Positions 1 through 5,664 of a stretch of DNA of 6,067 bases are shown here, piece by piece (the first letter of the stretch is position 1; each line of letters begins with the position of its first letter). Under the pieces are notes generated by a model. The model was not told the DNA's origin. It was given only the letters and a program-made list of their open reading frames with translations, and did no database searches. The position numbers were made by a program, and so were the translations under genes. Source of the stretch: Pseudomonas sp. SST3 (lineage in GTDB: Bacteria; Pseudomonadota; Gammaproteobacteria; Pseudomonadales; Pseudomonadaceae); the NCBI RefSeq assembly GCF_003325755.1, contig NZ_QORI02000067.1:1-6067 (forward strand). The letters run 5' to 3'.

Positions 1-1537
1 GCCACCACGAACAGCTTCACCGCCTCCCCCGTGCGCTCGTCCGGTACGCCGATCACGGCGCAGTTGGCCACGGCCGGATGGGCCATGATCACGTCTTCGA
101 TTTCGTTGGGGTACACGTTGAAACCCGAGACGATGATCAAATCCTTCTTGCGATCCACAATACTGATGTAGCCATCGGTGTCGATCACCGCAATGTCACC
201 GGTCTTCAACCAGCCATCGGCGTCCAAGGTTTCGGCGGTGGCGGCCGGTTGCTGCCAGTAGCCCTTCATCACTTGTGGGCCCTGGATGCACAGCTCGCCG
301 CGCTCGCCCAAAGGCAGTTCTTGCCCCAGGTCATCGACGACTTTCATCGCCGTACCCGGCACCGGGATGCCCACGGTACCCAGGCGCGACAGGCCGCCGT
401 AGGGGTTGGTACTGGCCACTGGCGAGGTTTTCGGTGAGGCCGTAGCCTTCGCCGATGGCGCAGCCGGTCACCGCCTTCCAGCGTTCCGCCGTGGCCTTGA
501 CCAGGGCGGTGCCGCCGGAGTTGGTGATCTTGAGGTGGGAGAAGTCCAGGCTCTTGAAATCCGGGTGGTCCAGCAGCGCCACAAACAGGGTGTTCAGCCC
601 CAACAGGCCGGAGAACTGCCACTGCTTGAGCTCCTTGATAAACCCGCCGATGTCCCGTGGGTTGGTGATCAGCACGTTGTGGTTGCCGGAGACCATCATG
701 CACATGCAATTGGCCGTGAATGCATAGATGTGGTACAGCGGCAGCGGTGCAATCATCACCTCCTGCCCTTCCTTGATCAGCGGATGGCCGTCGTCGCCCA
801 GTTGCGACATGCACGCCCGCACCTGCTGCATATTCGCCACCAGGTTGCCGTGGGTGAGCATCGCGCCCTTGGCCAGGCCGGTGGTGCCGCCGGTGTATTG
901 CAGCACGGCGACGTCGTCCAGGGTCACCGGATGGCGCGTCACCCCAAGGCCCGCGCCCATGCGCAGGGCGCGCTTGAACGACACTGCTCGCGGCAGGTGG
1001 TAGGCCGGAACCATCTTCTTCACCTTGTCGACCACGGTGTTGACCAGCCAGCCTTTGGCGGCGGGCATGAAAATCGCCCATCCTGGCTTCGATCAGGTAG
1101 TCGATCTCGGTGTCGGTGCATACCTCCTGCACCCGCGAACCGAACAGGTTGAGGTAGACCAGCGCGCGCACACCGGCGTCCTTGAACTGGTGGCGCATCT
1201 CGCGCGGGGTATACAGCGGGTTGGTGTTGACCACGATCAGCCCGGCGCGCAGTGCGCCGAACACCGCCACCGGGTAATGCAGCACGTTGGGCAGCTGCAC
1301 CGCGATGCGCTCGCCGGGCTTGAGGTCGGTGTGCTGCTGCAGGTAACCGGCAAACGCCGCACTCTGGCGTTCAAGTTCTGCGTAGGTGAGGGTAATGCCC
1401 ATGCTGCTGAATGCCGGACGGTCGGCAAAGGTCTTGCAGGAACGCTCGAAAACCTCGATCACCGACTTGTAGGTGCTGAGGTCGATGGCATTGGGGACTC
1501 CCGCCGCGCGTTTGTCATTCCAGAAATCAGGTTGCAT
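1..1537 (-). CDS. fadD2: Long-chain fatty-acid--CoA ligase FadD2 (3'-partial, two frameshifts)
   Basis: FadD activates free fatty acids with ATP and CoA to acyl-CoA, through an acyl-adenylate, at the inner face of the cytoplasmic membrane. It is the entry step of beta-oxidation. The start [10 protein letters not shown] at 1537 follows AGAGGA. Restoring frame at two sites gives about 511 residues of a family near 560. Visible motifs are the adenylate-forming loop [12 protein letters not shown] (about residues 214-225), [20 protein letters not shown] (about 360), TGDIAVID and the FACS signature [20 protein letters not shown] (about 455-475). The last ~50 residues, including the catalytic lysine region, lie beyond base 1. 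One extra base at 1070-1073 moves the frame after MGDF, and a second at 428-431 moves it after GYGLTE. The FadD2 rather than FadD1 name rests on the neighbouring hydrolase and phaJ1, as I recall for PA3300-PA3302; fadD1 would be expected just left of the window. Confidence 0.93.
428..431 (-). other. Frameshift 2 in fadD2 (extra base in T4 run)
   Basis: The coding strand reads CTC ACC GAA AAC CTC. Removing one A from the run gives ACC GAA ACC TCG CCA GTG GCC, the universal TETSPVA segment of acyl-CoA synthetases. From there to base 1 the frame is open and clearly FadD, including [20 protein letters not shown]. The data frame instead reads NLASGQYQ and ends at 331. Confidence 0.9.
1070..1073 (-). 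other. Frameshift 1 in fadD2 (extra base in A4 run)
   Basis: On the coding strand the sequence reads GGC GAT TTT CAT GCC. Removing one T from the TTTT run gives GGC GAT TTC ATG CCC GCC, which continues into the conserved stretch [13 protein letters not shown]. The residues before and after the site both match FadD without a gap, so a single extra base explains the break. Without correction the upstream frame runs on to a stop at 344 as nonsense. Confidence 0.9.
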
Positions 1538-1757
1538 TATTCTTGTCCTCTTTACCTGAGTGTGTCCGGCCGCTGCCATGCAGATGTGCAGCAATAAGAA
1601 GCGGAGCTTTGGGGAAGTTAGCAGCTATGGCCAAAACAGGCAAGACGCTGAACTGTGTCATTGATTGTATGAATCTTGTACCTAAGGCGTAGGCAGATAC
1701 CCCGCCCCACGCCGGATGAGCTATACAATGCAACCACCCTGAGCAAAGGAAGCCGCC
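1538..1757. other. Divergent intergenic region fadD2 / hydrolase
   Basis: These 220 bases separate two divergently transcribed lipid genes and must hold both promoters. I see no convincing -35/-10 pair. TATACAAT at 1722-1729 is a fair -10 for the hydrolase, but no good -35 stands 16-18 bases before it. I found no PsrA-type GAAAC/GTTTC palindrome, the operator of Pseudomonas fatty-acid genes, and no RNA gene or repeat. Confidence 0.5.
1546..1551 (-). promoter_or_regulatory. Ribosome binding site of fadD2
   Basis: AGAGGA on the minus strand lies 8 bases before the ATG at 1537. It selects this start over the longer in-frame ATG at 1594, whose extra 19 residues do not look like FadD. Confidence 0.75.
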
Positions 1758-2701
1758 ATGAACCACAGCACCTTCTGGCTGACCGCGAACGACCACACCC
1801 GTCTGTACGTCAACCAATGGCTGCCCGACGGGCCACCCAGGGCCGTGGTGATGATCTCCCATGGCATGGCCGAGCATGGCGGCCGCTATGCGCGCCTGGC
1901 GCAGGCATTGTGTGCAGCAGGCCTGGGTGTGTATGCGCTGGACCAGCGCGGGCATGGCCGCACTGCAGAGGCCGGCACTATTGGGCTATATGCTGAAACG
2001 GATGGCTGGAACAAAGTAGTGGGCGATCTGGCCAGCCTCAATCAGCACATCGGCCAACAGCATCCCGGGCTGCCGATCATCCTGCTGGGCCACAGCATGG
2101 GCAGCTATATCTCCCAGGCGTACTTGCTGCATCACAGTGCCAGCTTGCATGGCGCAATACTCAGCGGCTCGAATTTCCAGCCGGTGGCCCTCTACCGTGC
2201 AGCGCAAATCATCGCGCGCATCGAGCGAGCGCGCCAAGGCCTGCGAGGGCGCAGTGCGTTGATCGACTTCCTGTCGTTCGGCTCATTCAACAAAGCCTTC
2301 AAGCCCAACCGCACCAAATTCGACTGGCTCAGCCGCGACCCGGTTGAAGTGGATAACTACATCAACGACCCACTCTGTGGCTTTCGTTGCACCAATCAAC
2401 TGTGGATCGACCTGCTGGGCGGCTTGCAGCAGATCAGCAAAGTCTCCAACCTGGCGCAGATCGATCCTGGCCTGCCGATCCTGGTGATGGGCGGCGATTG
2501 TGATCCGGTGAGTGAAGGCAAGCGTCTCAAGGACCTGGCCCACGCCCTGCGTGAAGCCGGTTGCCAGGACGTGCAATTGACGCTCTACCCGCAGCGCGCC
2601 ATGAAGTGTTCAACGAAACCAACCGTGATGAAGTCACCGCCGACCTGCTGAGCTGGCTGGAACAGGCGCTGGCGTTGCGCAGGCCCACCCGCTGCGAATA
2701 G
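1758..2701 (+). CDS. Alpha/beta-hydrolase, monoglyceride lipase/lysophospholipase type (one frameshift)
   Basis: A serine hydrolase of the Hydrolase_4 (monoacylglycerol lipase/lysophospholipase) type, likely cytoplasmic since no signal peptide is visible. It would cleave acyl esters of glycerolipids; the exact substrate is unknown. The ATG at 1758 follows AAAGGAAG. Seen in order are the oxyanion-loop motif SHGMAEHGGRY (about 34-44), DQRGHGRT, the nucleophile elbow LGHSMGS with Ser113, and GGDCDPVSEG with Asp249 as the probable acid. The uncorrected frame stops at 2651 after 297 residues and lacks the catalytic histidine. Adding one G after 2594 restores ARHEVFNE, with His282 encoded at 2600-2602, and a 314-residue protein ending at TAG 2699-2701, the length I recall for PA3301. 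It is divergent from fadD2 and 57 bases before phaJ1, which suggests supply of fatty acids to those enzymes. Confidence 0.88.
2592..2597 (+). other. Frameshift in hydrolase (missing G)
   Basis: The data read CAG CGC GCC ATG AAG. One more G after 2594 gives CAG GCG CGC CAT GAA GTG TTC AAC GAA, the family's conserved ARHEVFNE block with the catalytic His. The restored frame stays open for 32 further codons as a plausible C-terminal helix (DEVTADLLSWLEQAL) to the stop at 2699. Confidence 0.88.
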
Positions 2702-2758
2702 TTTTTGCTTTTAAAATCAGCCGATTAATTATCGATAAGCCACAGGATGCACCTTTAG

Positions 2759-3229
2759 ATGACCCAGGTAACCAACACCCCGTACGAAGCGCTCGAAGTA
2801 GGCCAGACCGCCAGCTTCAGCAAAACCGTCGAAGAGCGTGATATCCAGTTGTTCGCCGCCATGTCCGGCGACCACAACCCGGTGCACCTGGATGCTGAAT
2901 ACGCCAAGGCAACCATGTTCAAGGAGCGGATTGCCCACGGCATGTTCAGCGGTGCGCTGATCAGCGCGGCGGTGGCTTGTGAGTTGCCTGGGCCGGGCAC
3001 GATTTACATCGGCCAGCAGATGACCTTCCAGAAGCCGGTAAAGATCGGCGACACATTGACCGTGCGCTTGGAAATCCTCGAGAAACTGCCGAAGTTTCGC
3101 GTGCGCATTGCCACTCGGGTGTTCAACCAGCGTGATGAGTTGGTGGTAGATGGCGAGGCAGAGATTCTGGCACCGCGTAAGCAGCAAGTCGTGACCTTGA
3201 CCGAATTGCCGCCGATCAGCATCGGCTGA
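2759..3229 (+). CDS. phaJ1: (R)-specific enoyl-CoA hydratase PhaJ1 (MaoC/hot-dog fold)
   Basis: PhaJ hydrates trans-2-enoyl-CoA from beta-oxidation to (R)-3-hydroxyacyl-CoA, the monomer for polyhydroxyalkanoate synthase, in the cytoplasm. At 156 residues it has the same length as P. aeruginosa PhaJ1 and shares, from memory, the C-terminal ELPPISIG and the internal stretch KERIAHGM. The hydratase motif runs over residues 32-62 (FAAMSGDHNPVHLD ... FKERIAHGM); Asp38 and His43 are the expected catalytic dyad. GPGTIYIGQ and RVRIATRVFNQ fit the hot-dog strands. AGGA at 2744-2747 is its likely ribosome site; the in-frame ATG at 2747 is ruled out by a stop three codons on. It follows the hydrolase by 57 bases, so it may be co-transcribed with it or have its own promoter. 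The frame is intact. Confidence 0.92.
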   Translation: MTQVTNTPYEALEVGQTASFSKTVEERDIQLFAAMSGDHNPVHLDAEYAKATMFKERIAHGMFSGALISAAVACELPGPGTIYIGQQMTFQKPVKIGDTLTVRLEILEKLPKFRVRIATRVFNQRDELVVDGEAEILAPRKQQVVTLTELPPISIG

Positions 3230-3244
3230 CATTCACGCAGTACC

Positions 3245-3338
3245 AATGTGGGAGGGGGCTTGCCCCCCGATAGCGCAAGTCAAGTCACAGCTGCAGTGAC
3301 TGATACTCCGCCATCGGGGGCAAGCCCCCTCCCACATT
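3245..3338. repeat. REP inverted pair (REPIN) between phaJ1 and the DUF2383 gene
   Basis: The left arm 3245-3271 and right arm 3313-3338 are reverse complements over 26 bases, apart from one extra C in the left arm (six C against five). Each arm begins AATGTGGGAGGGGGCTTG and contains its own small hairpin, GGGGGCTTGCCCCC. This is the usual form of a Pseudomonas REP doublet, mobilised by RAYT transposases elsewhere in the genome. The 41-base centre holds a further GTCAC/GTGAC inverted repeat. It sits 16 bases after the phaJ1 stop and 26 bases from the stop of the convergent gene, where it could end transcription from both sides. Confidence 0.9.
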
Positions 3339-3363
3339 CTTCAGAACATTTCCAACAAAGGGC

Positions 3364-3831
3364 TTACGACTGAGCGCGAGCCTGGTTACGCAGGGCTTTT
3401 ACCTGGTCGTGGTTGCGCTGTACACCGTGGTACTGACGCTCAACCAAGTCACGAATGCCCACCAGGTTGTGCTTGTTGATCTTCTCGATCGCTTCCTTGT
3501 AAGCCTTCAGTGCGTGGTCTTCACCGCGCTCGGCTTCGTTCAATACGGCCTCTTCGTCCTTGCCAGTGACCATCGACTTCACGTCGACCCAGCCACGGTG
3601 CAGGGCGCCAGCCATGCTGCCGGAATCTTCAGGATCGCCACCCAAGGCACGCACAGCAGTTTTCAGTTCAGCAGCGGCTGTCGCGCAATCAGCGGAGCGT
3701 TTGGCAAGCAGGGCCTTGAGTTCTGGATGCTTGATGTCTTCAGCGCATTCCTTGAAACCCTTTTGGCCGTCGATGCTGGTCTCGATCAGGTCGTTCAGTA
3801 CGGAGATCGATTCTTTGTTGATATCAGTCAT
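3364..3831 (-). CDS. PA2169-family four-helix-bundle protein (DUF2383)
   Basis: A 155-residue, charged, all-helical protein of the PA2169/DUF2383 family, which has a ferritin-like bundle fold; its biochemical role is not established. The ATG at 3831 follows AAGGAAT. Four helices can be drawn at about 4-31, 37-63, 92-119 and 122-150. Conserved-looking acidic and histidine positions are Glu17, Glu55, the ERGEDHALKAY block (101-111) and the RQYHGVQRNH block (132-141). These resemble ferritin-like metal positions, but metal binding is inference. The central segment SGSMAGALHRGWVDVKSMV (70-88) bridges the helix pairs. There is no signal peptide or membrane segment. The gene stands alone, convergent with phaJ1 and divergent from the DUF3820 gene, and has a sigma-54 promoter candidate, pointing to control by nutrient or stress signals. 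Confidence 0.88.
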   Translation of the reverse strand: MTDINKESISVLNDLIETSIDGQKGFKECAEDIKHPELKALLAKRSADCATAAAELKTAVRALGGDPEDSGSMAGALHRGWVDVKSMVTGKDEEAVLNEAERGEDHALKAYKEAIEKINKHNLVGIRDLVERQYHGVQRNHDQVKALRNQARAQS

Positions 3832-3872
3832 TTTTCAATTCCTTGTACGGGTTAGAAGGTTGCCTTGGTTAT

Positions 3873-3888
3873 TGCAGCGCCCGTGCCA
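3873..3888 (-). promoter_or_regulatory. Sigma-54 (RpoN) -24/-12 promoter of the DUF2383 gene
   Basis: The minus strand reads TGGCACGGGCGCTGCA. Against the consensus TGGCACG-N4-TTGCA only the first T of TTGC differs (C), and the invariant GG and GC have the exact spacing. The predicted start of transcription is near 3862, giving a 31-base leader that includes the AAGGAAT ribosome site. This implies an enhancer-binding activator and ATP-dependent opening. The match is seen in sequence; its use is inferred. Confidence 0.75.
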
Positions 3889-3916
3889 GGTTTTCAAAAA
3901 TTATTTTTACGTTTTA

Positions 3917-3929
3917 TTTCAATAAGTTA
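3917..3929 (+). promoter_or_regulatory. Candidate IHF site upstream of the sigma-54 promoter
   Basis: TTTCAATAAGTTA matches the IHF consensus WATCAANNNNTTR at all but the second position and lies in an A/T-rich stretch (3891-3940). It is centred about 60 bases before the predicted start of transcription, between the -24/-12 element and the inverted repeat further out. That is where IHF usually bends DNA at sigma-54 promoters. Confidence 0.45.
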
Positions 3930-3961
3930 CGAATTATTGAACCATCTGTATCTTGGTTATT

Positions 3962-3990
3962 TGCATGATCTGTCATTTGGCCTTCATGCA
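3962..3990. promoter_or_regulatory. Inverted repeat, possible activator (UAS) site
   Basis: TGCATGA (3962-3968) and TCATGCA (3984-3990) are perfect 7-base inverted arms around a 15-base spacer. The centre is about 114 bases before the predicted sigma-54 start site, within the usual range for enhancer-binding proteins. It does not match the NtrC half-site TGCACC, so the regulator is unknown. A 7-base repeat can arise by chance. Confidence 0.35.
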
Positions 3991-4035
3991 GAATGCCTGT
4001 ATTTTCGAAAGCCTGGCCTCAACCCTGCGACGCTC

Positions 4036-4272
4036 ATGAATCCCGAAAAACTCGAACTGCTCATCACCCGCCAAATGCCCTTCGGCAAATACAAAGGCCG
4101 GATCATTGCCGACTTGCCTGGGCCCTACCTGAATTGGTTCGCCCGCGAAGGTTTCCCCCACGGGGAGCTGGGCGGTTTGCTGGCCTTGATGCAGGAAATC
4201 GACCACAACGGTCTGTCCGAATTGCTTGAGCCACTGCGCGCCAAACACGGCAGACCCGCCCCCCGCCACTAG
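4036..4272 (+). CDS. DUF3820 family small protein (putative QSregVF-type)
   Basis: A 78-residue soluble protein of the DUF3820 family (Pfam name: putative quorum-sensing-regulated virulence factor). The family mark is MPFGKYKGRIIADLP (14-28) followed by YLNWFAREGFPHGELG (31-46). No biochemical function is known to me, and the virulence label should not be taken as a role here. I chose ATG 4036 because family similarity begins at MNPEKLE and upstream residues in this frame look non-coding. The sequence before it lacks a good ribosome site, so expression may be weak or the start may differ. It lies 10 bases before the aminotransferase start and is probably co-transcribed with it. Confidence 0.82.
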   Translation: MNPEKLELLITRQMPFGKYKGRIIADLPGPYLNWFAREGFPHGELGGLLALMQEIDHNGLSELLEPLRAKHGRPAPRH

Positions 4273-4276
4273 GAGA
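4270..4276 (+). promoter_or_regulatory. Ribosome binding site of the aminotransferase, overlapping the upstream stop
   Basis: AGGAGA at 4271-4276 shares bases with the TAG stop of the DUF3820 gene (4270-4272) and stands 6 bases before ATG 4283. A ribosome ending on the first gene would sit on the start site of the second, which favours translational coupling. It also decides the start against the in-frame upstream codon at 4226. Confidence 0.8.
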
Positions 4277-4282
4277 CCCACC

Positions 4283-5488
4283 ATGCCAAGGAATGCCGAT
4301 AACGAAGCGCACTGGCAGGCCATCGCTCAGCGTTACGAGTGCGAGCCCGGCCCGATCAACCTGGAAAACGGCTACTTCGGGCGCATGAGCCGGGCGGTGC
4401 AGGCCCAATACCTTGAGCACATCAACTTTATCAACCGCAGCAACGCTGTGCATGTGCGCCAGCGTTTTGAACAGGGTGAAAACAACGAGATACGCCGCCA
4501 GTTGGCCGGGTTGATTGCTGTCGACCCCGAGTCGGTCGCTTTCACCCGTAACGCCACCGAAGCCTTGCAGTCGCTGATCCGCAACTACAACCGCCTGCAA
4601 CCGGGCGACCAGGTGCTGATCACTGATCTGGAATACGACACAGTCAAAGGCGCCATGCGCTGGCTGGCAGCGACTCGCGGCGTGGAAGTCATAGAGGTGG
4701 CCCACACCCACCCGGCCCGTTTCGACAGCTTGGTGCAGACTTATCACGATGCGTTTGTGCAGTACCCGCGCCTGAAATTAATGGCCTTGACCCATGTGAC
4801 CCACCGTACGGGCCTGGTCATGCCGGTTGCGGCCATTGCCAAGGCAGCGCGCGAACGAGGAATCGACGTGATCCTCGACGGCGCCCACGCCTTGGGCCAG
4901 ATCGAATTCAACCTGGCCGAACTGGGCATTCAGTTCGCAGGCTTCAACCTGCACAAGTGGATCGGCGCGCCGTTGACCCTGGGCTTTTTGTACATCGCAC
5001 CGGAGCGCCTGGCCGATATCGACCCGGATATGGGCGAGTTCCATTACCCAGCCACCGATGTGCGAGCGCGTACGTCCTACAGCACGCCGAACTTTCCGGC
5101 GCTGATGACCTTGCCTCTGGTGTTTGAAGAGCATCGACAATTGGGGGGCGCTGCAGCCAAGGGCGCACGCGTCAATTACCTGCGCAACCTGTGGGTGAAC
5201 CAGGTGCGGCCGTTGACGGGGATCGAAGTGCTGACTTCGGATGACCCGCGACTGTATTGCGGGATCACCGCCTTCAAGTTTATCGGGCGTGATCAGCAGG
5301 CGATGGTGGACAGGTTGCTCAAGGAGCACGGCCTGTTCACCACTACGCGCACGGGGGCAGCGTTTGGCACCTGTATCCGGGTGACGCCGGGGCTGGTGAC
5401 GTCGGCGGCGAACATCAATGCGCTAGTCCACGCGATCACCAAAACTAAAACACCGATTAAAAACTGTGTGCGGGCTTGCCTGCGATAA
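4283..5488 (+). CDS. PLP-dependent class V aminotransferase-like protein (isopenicillin-N epimerase-like)
   Basis: A fold-type I PLP enzyme of the class V group that includes isopenicillin-N epimerase and cysteine desulfurases; substrate unknown. At 401 residues it is full length. Seen in order are NLENGYFGRMS (about 22-32), the PLP-phosphate segment FTRNATEALQSLI (about 89-101), VTHRTGLVMPV, ILDGAHALGQ with Asp199 for the pyridine nitrogen and His202, and GFNLHKWIGAP with Lys225 as the Schiff-base lysine. Near the C-terminus is GTCIRVTPG, a usual substrate-carboxylate region. No desulfurase active-site Cys loop is evident, and no signal peptide. It is probably coupled to the DUF3820 gene. 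The last residues, CVRACLR, are encoded inside a REP element, so the natural end is uncertain. One more A in the run at 5441-5444 would stop the protein at TAA 5446-5448. Confidence 0.87.
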   Translation: MPRNADNEAHWQAIAQRYECEPGPINLENGYFGRMSRAVQAQYLEHINFINRSNAVHVRQRFEQGENNEIRRQLAGLIAVDPESVAFTRNATEALQSLIRNYNRLQPGDQVLITDLEYDTVKGAMRWLAATRGVEVIEVAHTHPARFDSLVQTYHDAFVQYPRLKLMALTHVTHRTGLVMPVAAIAKAARERGIDVILDGAHALGQIEFNLAELGIQFAGFNLHKWIGAPLTLGFLYIAPERLADIDPDMGEFHYPATDVRARTSYSTPNFPALMTLPLVFEEHRQLGGAAAKGARVNYLRNLWVNQVRPLTGIEVLTSDDPRLYCGITAFKFIGRDQQAMVDRLLKEHGLFTTTRTGAAFGTCIRVTPGLVTSAANINALVHAITKTKTPIKNCVRACLR

Positions 5489-5550
5489 CGGTGTATCAGC
5501 CAAAGATGGGCTAACTGATAAATGGCTATCGCAGGCAAGCCAGCTCCCAC
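5465..5550. repeat. REP inverted pair between the aminotransferase gene and eda
   Basis: The left arm (about 5465-5489) and right arm (about 5525-5550) share GGCTTGCCTGCGATA in inverted orientation, with a second inverted pair TATCAG (5494-5499) / CTGATA (5515-5520) inside. The right arm ends in the typical CAGCTCCCAC; in the left arm the matching GTGGGAGC has decayed to GTGTGCG. The core (GCTTGCCTGCGATA) differs from the first REP pair (GGGGGCTTGCCCCC), so this is another REP subtype. It lies between convergent genes and overlaps the aminotransferase 3' end. Confidence 0.85.
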
Positions 5551-5588
5551 CTTCAGAGCGGCGATGTGCTTGAGGTTTTTCTACAGGC

Positions 5589-5621
5589 AAAAAAAAGCGG
5601 CACACCGACCAAGTGCGCCGC
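5589..5621 (-). terminator. Intrinsic terminator of eda
   Basis: On the minus strand, GCGGCGCAC (5621-5613) pairs with GTGTGCCGC (5605-5597) as a 9-bp stem with one G-U pair and a 7-base loop. It is followed by eight T (5596-5589). It starts 44 bases after the eda stop. The plus strand has no T run after the stem, so it acts for eda only. Confidence 0.93.
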
Positions 5622-5664
5622 AAAAATGCCGTTAAGCACAGCAACAACGATTCGATAAATCCGT

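Noticed and set aside
406..1152. Long plus-strand open frame opposite fadD2
   Set aside because: It lies antisense to clear FadD coding sequence and has no recognisable domain or ribosome site; GC-rich Pseudomonas genes often give such shadows.
1675..1729. Possible sigma-70 promoter for the hydrolase with -10 TATACAAT (1722-1729)
   Set aside because: The -10 is good, but no acceptable -35 stands 16-18 bases upstream; TTGTAC at 1675-1680 is too far away.
1527..1955. Minus-strand open frame covering the fadD2 upstream region and the hydrolase start
   Set aside because: It overlaps the well-supported hydrolase start and both gene leaders, and its translation shows no family features.
3978..4005. 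Possible sigma-70 promoter for the DUF3820 gene, TTGGCC-N16-TATTTT
   Set aside because: Each hexamer matches only four of six positions and it overlaps the inverted repeat; too weak to list as a feature.
3865..4035. N-terminal extension of the DUF3820 gene to 3865
   Set aside because: The extra 57 residues are encoded by the A/T-rich control region and do not look like protein; family similarity begins at ATG 4036.
4103..4747. Minus-strand 214-codon frame opposite the DUF3820 and aminotransferase genes
   Set aside because: It is antisense to two well-supported genes, with no motif or start signal of its own.
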